15,245 nucleotides of DNA from VGRW01 sp031396695 (GTDB lineage Bacteria > Myxococcota_A > UBA9160 > SZUA-336), in NCBI GenBank assembly GCA_031396695.1, contig JANNLG010000022.1, positions 1-15,245 on the forward strand. The letters are read 5' to 3'. Below the pieces are notes generated by a model. It saw only the letters and a program-made list of their open reading frames with translations, did not search any database and had not been told where the DNA came from. Positions within the stretch are counted from its first letter, which is position 1; every line of letters begins with the position of its first letter. Shown one piece after another: positions 7,782-14,246 of the stretch. Made by a program: the position numbers and the translations under genes.

Positions 7782-8375
7782 TCAGCGTGGTGGCAGCCCC
7801 CGGCGCGCGCGCTCGCGATTCATGCGCTCGGCGTCTCCGCTCAGGCGGGGCCCGAGCTGCTTCTCGTCTACCCCGCCGAACATGTGCGCGTTCGCGAGCT
7901 TTGCGTTGTACATGATTTTCTTCTCGGGCGTGATCGCGAGGATCGTGCGCAGCGGCGAGTCGAGCAGCGAGTAGAAGAACTTCTCGCCCTCGGCGCTGCC
8001 CGGGAAGAGCTTCTGCGACAGCGCCTTGTAGAACCAGTCCTTGGTCGCGTCGTCGTCGAGGAACGCGGCGCGCCCTTTCAGCGTGATCGCCCCGCGCGCC
8101 AGCCCGCCGCCCGCATTCGGCGGATAACTCGCGCTGCTGACGTTCACGGAGACGCGGTTGTCGCGGTGGATCGCGTTCGCGCGATGGCGGTGCGCGGCGA
8201 ACGTCAGCCAGATCTTTCCGCCGTGCCAGACGAAGGCGTGGGTCACGCCGACCGGCCAGCCGTCCTTCGTCGCCCACATCAGCACGCACTCGTTCGAGTG
8301 CGCGAGCAGCTGATCGAGCTCTTCGTCGCTGAACGGATAGATCGAAACGATCTCGTGGTCGTGGGTCTTGTCCAT
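7782..8375 (-). CDS. Pyridoxamine 5'-phosphate oxidase-like FMN/F420-binding protein
   Basis: A 197-aa split-barrel flavin-fold protein. Family members bind FMN, F420 or heme and reduce or sense small molecules. Evidence: N-terminal helix SDEELDQLLAHSNECVLMWATKDGWPVG, the barrel strand KIWLTFAAHRHRANAIHRDNRVSVNV (cofactor phosphate-contact region) and AITLKGRAAFLDDD. The start ATG is preceded by gagga at a spacing of about 5. It lies 82 nt downstream of the small frame that follows the Rieske oxygenase, on the same strand, so it may be read from that operon or from its own promoter. With the LLM enzyme nearby, F420 use is possible but unproven. Confidence 0.8.
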   Translation of the reverse strand: MDKTHDHEIVSIYPFSDEELDQLLAHSNECVLMWATKDGWPVGVTHAFVWHGGKIWLTFAAHRHRANAIHRDNRVSVNVSSASYPPNAGGGLARGAITLKGRAAFLDDDATKDWFYKALSQKLFPGSAEGEKFFYSLLDSPLRTILAITPEKKIMYNAKLANAHMFGGVDEKQLGPRLSGDAERMNRERARRGLPPR

Positions 8376-8457
8376 GGCTTCCTCGAATGAGCTAACGCGG
8401 GTAGCGCAGCTCAGCCTGTCACGGGACTCGCCCGGGAGGCAAGCGCGGCCACGCGCC

Positions 8458-8583
8458 CTACCCGGCCGCAGCGCCGTCGCTGAGCTCCGCCATCGTCGGG
8501 CCGCACGGGTCGGCGGCGGACATCCGCGTCGGGCACGCCCGCGAAGCAGCGAGCGCTTCGGAGTCCGTGCGGCCCGTGCTCAT
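8458..8583 (-). CDS. Small hypothetical protein coupled to Rieske oxygenase
   Basis: A 41-aa frame (MSTGRTDSEALAASRA to the end) whose ATG overlaps the stop of the Rieske oxygenase gene in an ATGA junction, the same kind of overlap that links the preceding genes. It has two Cys residues and no recognisable domain. The overlap is the only support; GC-rich composition makes open frames common. The rest of the stretch to the PNPOx-like start at 8375 shows only weak GC-rich hairpins and no convincing terminator. Confidence 0.35.
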   Translation of the reverse strand: MSTGRTDSEALAASRACPTRMSAADPCGPTMAELSDGAAAG

Positions 8584-9905
8584 CGGCGCGCGGGCCGCTC
8601 GCCCGCGAGGTACTCGTCGATCACTTCGTGGTAGCGGCGGATGCGCGCCTCCTGCCCGCTCAGGTACACGCCGGTGAAGCCGCGCGAGCGCAAGCCGAGC
8701 TGCTGTCCGGACGTGATCGACATGTCCTGGTCCATCGCGTAGCCCAGGCTCTTCTCCATGTAGTCGAAGACAGCGTGCTCGACCTGCGCGCCGCGCGGCA
8801 CCGGTCCGGCGGGCGTGTCCACGGGCGCGGTCACTCCCGGCGGATCGACCGCGTAGAACCAGTTGTCGAAGACGCAGCGCTCGGGGTCGGTGGGATGCGG
8901 GCGCGAGCGCAGGAAGTGGAAACCGTCCGCGGTCACCGACGCCGCGAAGTTCGGAAACACCGTGTAGTGGTAGAAGTCGGTGAGCTGCTCGTCGCGCAGT
9001 CCGTCGTAGTGCGTGTAGCCGCGCACCGGGCCGAGCGCGCGCTTCTGCCGCTGCAGCGCGAGCCGCGCTTCCTCCTCGCGCCCGCGGAACGAGGCGGGGT
9101 CGAGCTCCCACTCGCGCAGCAGCGACTTGAGCGGCTCGCGCAGCCTCTCGCCCTCGAGGCTGCGGGCGGGCAACCCCGCGCGCATGATCATGCGCGAGTG
9201 ACCCTCGGCGCACATGTCGAACTGCGTGTCCTTGTAGCTCTCCTCTACGAGGGTGTTCGCCTCGGGATGAACGGCGCGCAGGTGATAGGACTCGTTGAAG
9301 TTGTCCTGGATCACCTTCCAGTTGTTCGGCATGCGTGCGGTGCGCGCCAGGTAGCGGCGCATCTTCGCGATCGGGTACATCGACCAGTCGTTCCAGATCG
9401 GGCCGAGATACTCGCGCAGAGAGACGCAGCGCTCGTCCATGTTCACCCACACGAAGCCGGCGAACGTCTCGCAGGGAACTTCCCGCAAGCGGAGCGCGCG
9501 GCAGGGAGAGCCCTGCGGAAAGTCCTCCTCGTCCTTCGCTCGGTCGAGGCGCCCGCTCTTGTGCCACTCCCAGCCGTGATACGCGCACACGAAGTGCTCG
9601 GTCGAGCCCTGATCGTGGAACACCAGCCGGTTCCCGCGGTGCTGGCAGACGTTGTAGAACGCCTTCACCGAGGCGTCGTCCTGTCGGACCATGAGGAACG
9701 ACTCGGGGCCGACCTCCTCCATCTGCCAGTCGCCGGCCTCGGGAATCTCCGACTCGCGCCCGAGCAGGAGCCAGACGCGCGTCCACATCGCTTCCCACTC
9801 GCGCCCGAAGAACTCGCGCGCGGTGTAGCGGTAGCCCGAGATCGGGTGGTTGCCGATGCGCGGTCGGGGCCACGCGGGTGCGGGCTGCGTGCGCCAGTCG
9901 GTCAT
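8580..9905 (-). CDS. Aromatic ring-hydroxylating (Rieske) dioxygenase large subunit
   Basis: A 441-aa non-heme iron oxygenase catalytic subunit. The N-terminal Rieske [2Fe-2S] domain has Cys87-x-His89 (CQHRG) and Cys107-x2-His110 (CAYHGW). The catalytic domain shows the mononuclear-iron helix with DNFNESYH and the two His ligands His208 and His213; the third ligand is probably Asp392 or Asp394 in YAMDQDM. It would insert oxygen into an aromatic or cyclic substrate using electrons from the adjacent ferredoxin. The ATG overlaps the ferredoxin stop (ATGA), with ggaggg about 11 nt upstream. A longer frame to 10172 merely runs across the ferredoxin gene and is not coding. No small (beta) subunit is adjacent, so it may be an alpha-only type. 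Confidence 0.95.
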   Translation of the reverse strand: MTDWRTQPAPAWPRPRIGNHPISGYRYTAREFFGREWEAMWTRVWLLLGRESEIPEAGDWQMEEVGPESFLMVRQDDASVKAFYNVCQHRGNRLVFHDQGSTEHFVCAYHGWEWHKSGRLDRAKDEEDFPQGSPCRALRLREVPCETFAGFVWVNMDERCVSLREYLGPIWNDWSMYPIAKMRRYLARTARMPNNWKVIQDNFNESYHLRAVHPEANTLVEESYKDTQFDMCAEGHSRMIMRAGLPARSLEGERLREPLKSLLREWELDPASFRGREEEARLALQRQKRALGPVRGYTHYDGLRDEQLTDFYHYTVFPNFAASVTADGFHFLRSRPHPTDPERCVFDNWFYAVDPPGVTAPVDTPAGPVPRGAQVEHAVFDYMEKSLGYAMDQDMSITSGQQLGLRSRGFTGVYLSGQEARIRRYHEVIDEYLAGERPARR

Positions 9906-10267
9906 GTCGTCGGGCTCCCTCCATCCGGGACGCCGCCCGGCGGCTCGAGCGGAGCGGGCGAGACCTGCACGCGACCGTTCTCGACGCGCGTCGGGAACGT
10001 GAGCAGGCCGCTCGAAGCCGGCGGCGTCAGGTGCTTGCCATCGCGCAGGCGAAAGCGCGCGCCGTGGACGGGGCAGACCAGGCAGTCGCCGCGGATGCGC
10101 GCGCGCGCGAGCGGCGCGTTCGTGTGCGAGCAGCGCGCCTGGAGCGCGAAGTACTCGTCGCCGGCCCGGCACAGCACGATCTCCTGGCCGCCGACCTCGA
10201 GCGCGCGGACGGTCCCCGGCGCGAGCTCGGCGGCCGGGGCGACGTCGACGTACTCGCTCGCGCTCAC
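9902..10267 (-). CDS. Rieske-type ferredoxin subunit of a ring-hydroxylating oxygenase
   Basis: A 121-aa soluble [2Fe-2S] electron carrier. Rieske ligands are Cys46-x-His48 (CSHTNAPL) and Cys65-x2-His68 (CPVHGARF), with the GKHLTPPASSGLLTFPT tail typical of BphF-like ferredoxins. The start is placed at GTG 10267 because it overlaps the upstream reductase-fragment stop by 4 bp (GTGA) and gives the expected MSASEYVDVAPAAEL beginning; the longer frame to 10339 adds unlike sequence. It is translationally coupled to the oxygenase gene and should deliver electrons to it. No ferredoxin reductase is in the window. Confidence 0.92.
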   Translation of the reverse strand: MSASEYVDVAPAAELAPGTVRALEVGGQEIVLCRAGDEYFALQARCSHTNAPLARARIRGDCLVCPVHGARFRLRDGKHLTPPASSGLLTFPTRVENGRVQVSPAPLEPPGGVPDGGSPTT

Positions 10268-10737
10268 GCCGCGTCCACCGCGAGAATCATCCGCCCGAAG
10301 GTTTGCGAGGCGTAGACGTGGTCGACGCACTCCGCCCAACGCTCGAGTCCGCCGCGCACGATCGTCTCCGCGCGCTTCAGCTTCCCCGTGGCCAGCATCG
10401 CGTTCAGGCTCATCCAGGCCTCGGGCAGCTTGTCGATGTGGTTGTACATGAGCATCCCGCCCATGGTGAGCTCGCGTGCCGGGATGCGCAGGTACTGCTT
10501 CATGCCGCGGACGTTGCCGGTCATCATAGCGTCTAGCTCGCCGATCGCGCCGACGCTGAGAATCCTGCCGCCGATCTTCATGTGCGGCGCGCCGGCGTCG
10601 ATCAGCCGCGCGGCGATCCCGCGTCGACCGGTGCGAGCGGCCAGTGCGAGCGCGCCGGCGCCGTCCTCGAGTTCCAGCGCCACGCGCTCCTCGTCACCGG
10701 CGCAAACCGCTTCGAGCAGCGCCTCGGCGGGCCATCC
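10264..10737 (-). pseudogene. Truncated NADP-dependent oxidoreductase (MDR) C-terminus fused to an ankyrin-like stretch
   Basis: The last ~106 residues (PHMKIGGRILSVGAI to ASQTFGRMILAVDAA) match the C-terminal third of zinc-free MDR reductases of the curcumin-reductase/leukotriene-dehydrogenase type, which are about 340 aa. The N-terminal domain and the start of the cofactor domain are missing. In the same frame, what precedes it resembles ankyrin-repeat helices: EALLEAVCAGDEERV, then GALALAARTGRRGIAARLIDAGA. There is no ATG in frame; GTG 10683 would begin inside the ankyrin-like part, and no start is found before it. It is therefore probably a non-functional remnant made by a deletion or recombination that joined two genes. 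Its stop still overlaps the ferredoxin start, so it was once the first gene of the Rieske operon. Confidence 0.6.
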
Positions 10738-11013
10738 GGGTGGGCATGAGCGCTGTCGGCGCGTCGCCCCGCGCGGAGGTGGCGGGTATCCGCGCCTCGC
10801 TCGAGGGCACCGTCTCGCGCCAGAGGACGCGGGTGCGGCTGTCAGGCTCGCGGTACGCGGACGCGCGGTCGAATCACGCGCTCTGGTATTCGTTACCGCA
10901 GCGTGGCGTCGCAGCGGACCCGAGCAGAGACGGGAGGTTGTGTTGACTCACCGTGCGCTGCGCGAAATGATATCGAAGCGTTCGGCCGGGTGGCTGAGTG
11001 CAGGACATTACTA
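10738..11013. other. Junction region without a recognisable gene
   Basis: Between the truncated reductase and the first cassette there is no protein-like frame, no attC hairpin and no integrase. Open frames here on either strand are arginine-rich and look like chance. A promoter-like pair is noted separately at 10943-10971. This stretch should contain either a secondary integration target or a worn attI-like site just before 11014. Confidence 0.5.
10943..10971 (+). promoter_or_regulatory. Candidate promoter reading into the cassette array
   Basis: TTGACT (10943-10948), a 17-nt spacer and AATGAT (10966-10971) give a plausible sigma-70-type promoter about 45 bp before the first cassette boundary and pointing into the array, the position a cassette promoter (Pc) would have. 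The -10 match is modest. Confidence 0.35.
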
Positions 11014-11020
11014 GTTATAC
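11014..11020 (+). other. Left crossover site of the array (G^TTATAC)
   Basis: GTTATAC here continues as GTTATACGGCAG, the exact reverse complement of CTGCCGTATAAC at 11509-11520, which contains the R'' core of attC1. This is what is expected if 11015 is the first base of cassette 1. No L' arm or attC stem precedes it. Confidence 0.6.
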
Positions 11021-11048
11021 GGCAGCCAGAGAAGAAGGACGCGCAGCC

Positions 11049-11519
11049 TTGGAGAAGGGGCGATCCGCCGGCGCGCTGCTGTTGCTTACCTCGATCCTCG
11101 GCTGGGTTGGTTCATGGGCGTACTCCTGGGTCTTCCTTCCGCACGTCCTTGGCACGTGCACCCAGGGCAGCACGGACGGTTGGACCGGGAGTCTGATCTT
11201 CTATCTGCCCATATCTTGGGTGTTCGTCTCGCTTGCGTTGCTCGGGCGCCGCTGGGCCGGCCGGCTCCGCTGGCTCGCCCTGCCTCATCTCGTCACCTTC
11301 GCAATCGGGGCCGTAGTCATTTGGCCTTACCTTTGGGGCACCACGATTCTTGGAGAGCACGTCTGCCATGTGCGCGATGGTGGCTTCACGGACCTCTCTG
11401 CGGATTTCCTTCAACGTCTGTGGGCTCCGGTTCAGCTTGTCGGGCTCATCCTGCTCGCGGTGGTTCTCGTTCGGTTCTGGCGCATCCCTTCGGCGCGAGA
11501 AGTCGAGACTGCCGTATAA
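11049..11519 (+). CDS. Cassette 1: four-helix membrane protein, unknown function
   Basis: About 156 aa with four predicted membrane helices at roughly residues 7-29 (ALLLLTSILGWVGSWAYSW), 48-66, 76-97 and 125-142, and short polar links, one with a Cys-His-containing segment (EHVCHVRDGGF). Family not recognised. The start is set at TTG 11049, with aagga 9 nt before it, because a GTG at 10998 would lie outside the cassette, upstream of the crossover at 11014/11015. Expression from the longer GTG frame is possible if the junction sequence supplies it. The stop TAA sits inside the R'' core of attC1, so the coding region fills the whole cassette. Probably integral to the inner membrane. Confidence 0.7.
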   Translation: MEKGRSAGALLLLTSILGWVGSWAYSWVFLPHVLGTCTQGSTDGWTGSLIFYLPISWVFVSLALLGRRWAGRLRWLALPHLVTFAIGAVVIWPYLWGTTILGEHVCHVRDGGFTDLSADFLQRLWAPVQLVGLILLAVVLVRFWRIPSAREVETAV

Positions 11520-11678
11520 CAAGCGCATGCAGCTGGCCGCCCGCAGCTTCTGGTACGCGTAGCTGATCGGCCGGCGGCCGACCGCGCTCCGCTTGATACT
11601 TCGCGGCTTCGCATCGGGCCGCCGGTCGGTGTACGGTTGCCGCACGGCGGGCGTCAGCTGATGCGCAAGCCGTTGGGC
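11514..11678 (+). other. attC1 recombination site (165 bp)
   Basis: R'' is GTATAAC (11514-11520) and R' is GTTGGGC (11672-11678). The inner arms are GCGCATGCAGCTG and CAGCTGATGCGC, complementary except for one extra base in the left arm. The long middle contains GC-rich inverted segments (GGCCGGCGGCC and GGGCCGCCGG). Confidence 0.88.
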
Positions 11679-11727
11679 GGCGCCCAATGGCCCTCAGCTT
11701 CACCATCAACGGAATGGAGCACTCAAG

Positions 11728-12486
11728 ATGTGGGCTCAAGCAATCAGAAGGCACAGGAACTGCCTCGTGTCGGCTGCCATCGTCCTGACCCTGGGAGGCG
11801 GCCTGTGGCTTCCGGCGGCCCATGCCGGCACGATACTCGACCCTCAGAATCCGGGAAACTTCACGCGAGAAGGGCAACAGAGCTTCACACCCGGCACCGT
11901 TCTCAGGCTAGCCGACACGAGCCTCTCTGACTTCATTGCTTTCTTCGCCAACGATGCAGACGCCCGCCCCGGCATGGAGGTCGATGTCGTCGCGACGTTC
12001 CAGGTAATCCGGACCTCGCCGAACAACGCAGATGCCGGCGCCCGTTTGGTGATCAACGATGGAATCAATCGATCCGTGATCGCCGCCTGCGTCGTCATCG
12101 GCGGCGTGCGCGGCATCGGCCTGCTGTCACAGGGCCTACCCTCCGACCCGGCCTCGTATCCCGTCTTCGTGCCGGTCGACTGGCTAGCTCCAGTCACAGT
12201 CAGACTGCGCAGGACCGCGACGGGTGACGCCGAGATCCTCGAGGTCAACGGAGTCGCGCCGAGCCCACGCGCATTGTTGACGGTCGACCAGGCTCCGATC
12301 AAGACCAGGTCGGGTAACACCGTCGAGTTCGGCGCCGGGAGCATCGAAGCGGAATGCACCGTGGAGTACACGGCCTTCCGTTCGGAGCTCGTCGCTCCGG
12401 TGCCGCTAGAGACGATACCGTGGGGTCGAATCAAGGCAATGTTTTCCAGAGCGCCCCTCGCGCCAGAGAAGCCCCGAGCCAAGTGA
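11728..12486 (+). CDS. Cassette 2: secreted protein of unknown function
   Basis: A 252-aa protein with a clear Sec signal peptide: positive n-region (RRHR), hydrophobic core (LVSAAIVLTLGGGLWL) and signal peptidase I site AHA after residue 33. The mature part is beta-rich and reads like a jelly-roll or carbohydrate-binding-type domain (FTPGTVLRLADTSLSDF, then VDVVATFQVIRTS), with Cys residues in IAACVVIGG and EAECTVEY that could pair in the periplasm. The tail is basic and proline-rich (APLAPEKPRAK). Family not recognised. The ATG has a ggag site 8 nt upstream. It occupies most of the cassette, with about 80 nt before attC2. Confidence 0.75.
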   Translation: MWAQAIRRHRNCLVSAAIVLTLGGGLWLPAAHAGTILDPQNPGNFTREGQQSFTPGTVLRLADTSLSDFIAFFANDADARPGMEVDVVATFQVIRTSPNNADAGARLVINDGINRSVIAACVVIGGVRGIGLLSQGLPSDPASYPVFVPVDWLAPVTVRLRRTATGDAEILEVNGVAPSPRALLTVDQAPIKTRSGNTVEFGAGSIEAECTVEYTAFRSELVAPVPLETIPWGRIKAMFSRAPLAPEKPRAK

Positions 12487-12567
12487 TGATTCCTGCGCGA
12501 TCCGGAGAGCCTGTCACAGGGTGACGTGCTCCCCCGGTGCCATGGCTGGCTGGCATCGAGTGCCGCC

Positions 12568-12627
12568 ATCTAACTACAGCTTGCAGCGGACGGCGCTTTG
12601 CGCCGCCACTGAAGCTGAGCGTTAGGC
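12568..12627 (+). other. attC2 recombination site (60 bp)
   Basis: A short, compact site. R'' is ATCTAAC (12568-12574) and R' is GTTAGGC (12621-12627). The arms CAGCTTGCAG and CTGAAGCTGAG pair with an unpaired base. The centre is a perfect hairpin, GGCGC-ttt-GCGCC. Its size resembles the attC sites of mobile integrons. Confidence 0.88.
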
Positions 12628-12660
12628 GGCGGCAAGAGTACGCGAGCGAGGCGTCCCGTC

Positions 12661-12972
12661 GTGAACCGATGGAACATTCCCGGCTCTCTTGAGCAGGAGA
12701 TCGTCAAACGGGATAGCCGTTGCGTCTACTGCGGAGTTGGTTTCGCGGCGCCTGGCGCAAGCCGCCGCGCGAGACCGTCGTGGGAGCACATCGTGAACGA
12801 CGCAAGCATTGTCACGCGCGAGAACATCGTAAGGTGCTGCATCGCATGCAATTCAAGCAAGGGAACCAGGAGCCTCGGCGAGTGGCTTAACTCAAACTAC
12901 TGCCGAGCTCGTGGTATCAGTTTCGAATCTGTCGCGGCGGTCGTCCGGGAAGTCCTGTCAACCGGTTCATAA
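12661..12972 (+). CDS. Cassette 3: HNH endonuclease
   Basis: A 103-aa single-domain nuclease of the HNH/beta-beta-alpha-metal fold. A zinc knuckle is formed by Cys21-x2-Cys24 (CVYCG) and Cys60-x2-Cys63 (CCIACNSSKG). The catalytic His lies in WEHIV (His43), followed by the Asn of RENIVRC (Asn55), and the domain ends in the usual NSSKG turn. The start is a GTG with gagg about 10 nt upstream; no ATG exists in frame. Stand-alone HNH proteins act as nicking or restriction nucleases; the target here is unknown, and no methylase partner is in the cassette. The cassette starts 39 nt upstream and attC3 follows 16 nt after the stop. Confidence 0.85.
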   Translation: MNRWNIPGSLEQEIVKRDSRCVYCGVGFAAPGASRRARPSWEHIVNDASIVTRENIVRCCIACNSSKGTRSLGEWLNSNYCRARGISFESVAAVVREVLSTGS

Positions 12973-12988
12973 AGCATCGCCCGCCGCC

Positions 12989-13120
12989 GCCCAACAAGGC
13001 GCTGCAGCTGACGCGTCACTGCCGTGCGTGATCGAGCCGTGGTAATGTTGGGCAACACCAATCGGTGAATCAGCGAGCGCATGGCGCGGTGCCGCGCAGC
13101 TGAGCGCCGAACCGTTGGGC
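12989..13120 (+). other. attC3 recombination site (132 bp)
   Basis: R'' is GCCCAAC (12989-12995) and R' is GTTGGGC (13114-13120), perfectly complementary. The arms are GGCGCTGCAGCTG and CAGCTGAGCGCC with one extra base. The stem extends outward into CCGCC and GGCGG. Same length as attC6 and closely similar over most of it. Confidence 0.92.
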
Positions 13121-13132
13121 GGCGGAGTGGGG

Positions 13133-13558
13133 CTATCGAGCCGGTTTGAGCGCTCCGACATCGAGCAGCATGCCGAGCTCGTCCCGGAAGACGCGCTCCT
13201 CTGCGATCTTGCCGTCGCGAAGCCGAAACAGGGCCATCGCCTCCCAGGACGTCGGCCTGCCAGCAACGTCGAAGTTCCCAATGCGCGTGCGCCACTCACC
13301 ACGGTAGACGGCCTCGTGCTTGACACGCACCGCGACTCTGTCCCGCTCCTCAATCGAGTCGAGTATCGTGGCCTTGAACTTGTCGAAGAACCGATGAGCT
13401 CTTGTGACGACTACCTTGATCGCGTCGACACCGACCAATGGCTCGGAGAGCTCGGGCCTGAAGACTCGGCAGTCGGCGGCAAACAGCTCGGGAATCACAC
13501 TGGGGTCTCCCTTCTCGAGAGCCTCAAAGTATTTGGCTACAACCTGTCCGCCGGTCAT
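13133..13558 (-). CDS. Cassette 4: SnoaL/NTF2-like protein, encoded against the array
   Basis: A 141-aa single-domain NTF2-like protein: GGQVVAKYFEALEKGDPSVI, LFAADCRVFRPELSEPLVG, and WEAMALFRLRDGKIAEERVFRDELGML at the end. Such proteins are cyclases, isomerases or binding proteins; no substrate can be assigned. The start is ATG 13558, with a strong aggagg 7 nt before it; the frame extends to 13642 but that part lies in attC4. It runs opposite to the other cassette genes, so a leftmost promoter cannot express it and it needs its own promoter, perhaps near attC4. It is similar in fold only to the SnoaL-like gene at 7349. Confidence 0.82.
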   Translation of the reverse strand: MTGGQVVAKYFEALEKGDPSVIPELFAADCRVFRPELSEPLVGVDAIKVVVTRAHRFFDKFKATILDSIEERDRVAVRVKHEAVYRGEWRTRIGNFDVAGRPTSWEAMALFRLRDGKIAEERVFRDELGMLLDVGALKPAR

Positions 13559-13612
13559 GCGCTTCCCTCCTCTCGACGCAGCAGATGATGCGCAAGCGCG
13601 GACGTCGCCGCC

Positions 13613-13727
13613 GTCTAACAACCCGCTGAAGCTGACGACCACGGGCTTCAGCTTTGCGGGCGGCCGTGCTCGACACGCATCGTGGTAGCATCACACGGGG
13701 CCGCAGCTTAGCGGGGATCCGTTGGGC
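13613..13727 (+). other. attC4 recombination site (115 bp)
   Basis: R'' is GTCTAAC (13613-13619) and R' is GTTGGGC (13721-13727). The arms are CCGCTGAAGCTG and CAGCTTAGCGG, pairing with one extra base in the left arm. The cores R'' and R' are only partly complementary because they come from different cassettes. Confidence 0.87.
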
Positions 13728-13733
13728 CGCGCG

Positions 13734-14246
13734 ATGTTTATGCAACCGACGATTCGCGCTGAACGTGACGGCGATCGAGGAGCCATCCACGACGTCATAT
13801 GCACTGCGTTTGCAGGAATGCCATATGCCGATGGTGATGAGGCTGGCTTGGTCGACACACTCCGAGCCGAAGGCGCGCTATCGGTTTCATTGGTCGCTGA
13901 AGTGAACGGAAGAATCGTTGGGCAGATCGCTTTCTCACCAGCACAGGCATCCGATGGCTCTCAGGGTTGGTACGCGCTTGGCCCCGTTTCAGTGGTCCCC
14001 GCGCATCAACGCTCAGGCATTGGCTCCACGCTCGTTCGCGCCGGACTGAAAGTCATCCGCGAGTCAGGAGCCGTCGGTTGCATACTCACCGGCAACCCGG
14101 CGTACTACGTTCGATTTGGGTTCGCGGTGTCCTCATCGAACGCGCCGGATGGTGAGCCCGTGGAGTTCTTCATGGTCAAGGTGTTTAGTGGCCAGCAACC
14201 GAAAGGTCCAATCTACTTCCACAAGGCGTTTCACAGTGCGGCATGA
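13734..14246 (+). CDS. Cassette 5: GNAT family N-acetyltransferase
   Basis: A 170-aa acetyl-CoA-dependent N-acetyltransferase, close in pattern to the COG3153 group. Segments: IRAERDGDRGAIHDVICTAF at the N-terminus, YALGPVSVVPAHQRSGIG with the QRSGIG pyrophosphate-binding loop of motif A, then GCILTGNPAYYVRFGF. The substrate is unknown; it is not recognisably an aminoglycoside acetyltransferase. The start is ATG 13734 or ATG 13740, only 13-19 nt after the crossover, so the ribosome signal would be supplied by the preceding attC4; no good Shine-Dalgarno is seen. The stop TGA overlaps the degenerate R'' of attC5. Confidence 0.88.
   Translation: MFMQPTIRAERDGDRGAIHDVICTAFAGMPYADGDEAGLVDTLRAEGALSVSLVAEVNGRIVGQIAFSPAQASDGSQGWYALGPVSVVPAHQRSGIGSTLVRAGLKVIRESGAVGCILTGNPAYYVRFGFAVSSSNAPDGEPVEFFMVKVFSGQQPKGPIYFHKAFHSAA

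Noticed and set aside
8628..10451. A 607-aa plus-strand open frame opposite the Rieske genes
   Set aside because: Shadow of the Rieske oxygenase and ferredoxin, which have full metal motifs on the other strand.
10738..11013. Degenerate integron integrase gene left of the array
   Set aside because: Neither strand shows tyrosine-recombinase motifs (RHRY boxes) in this 276-bp stretch, and the region further left is occupied by the Rieske operon.
13047..13053. Extra GTTGGGC inside attC3 as a separate crossover site
   Set aside because: No L' arm precedes it and no cassette starts there; it lies in the variable middle of attC3.
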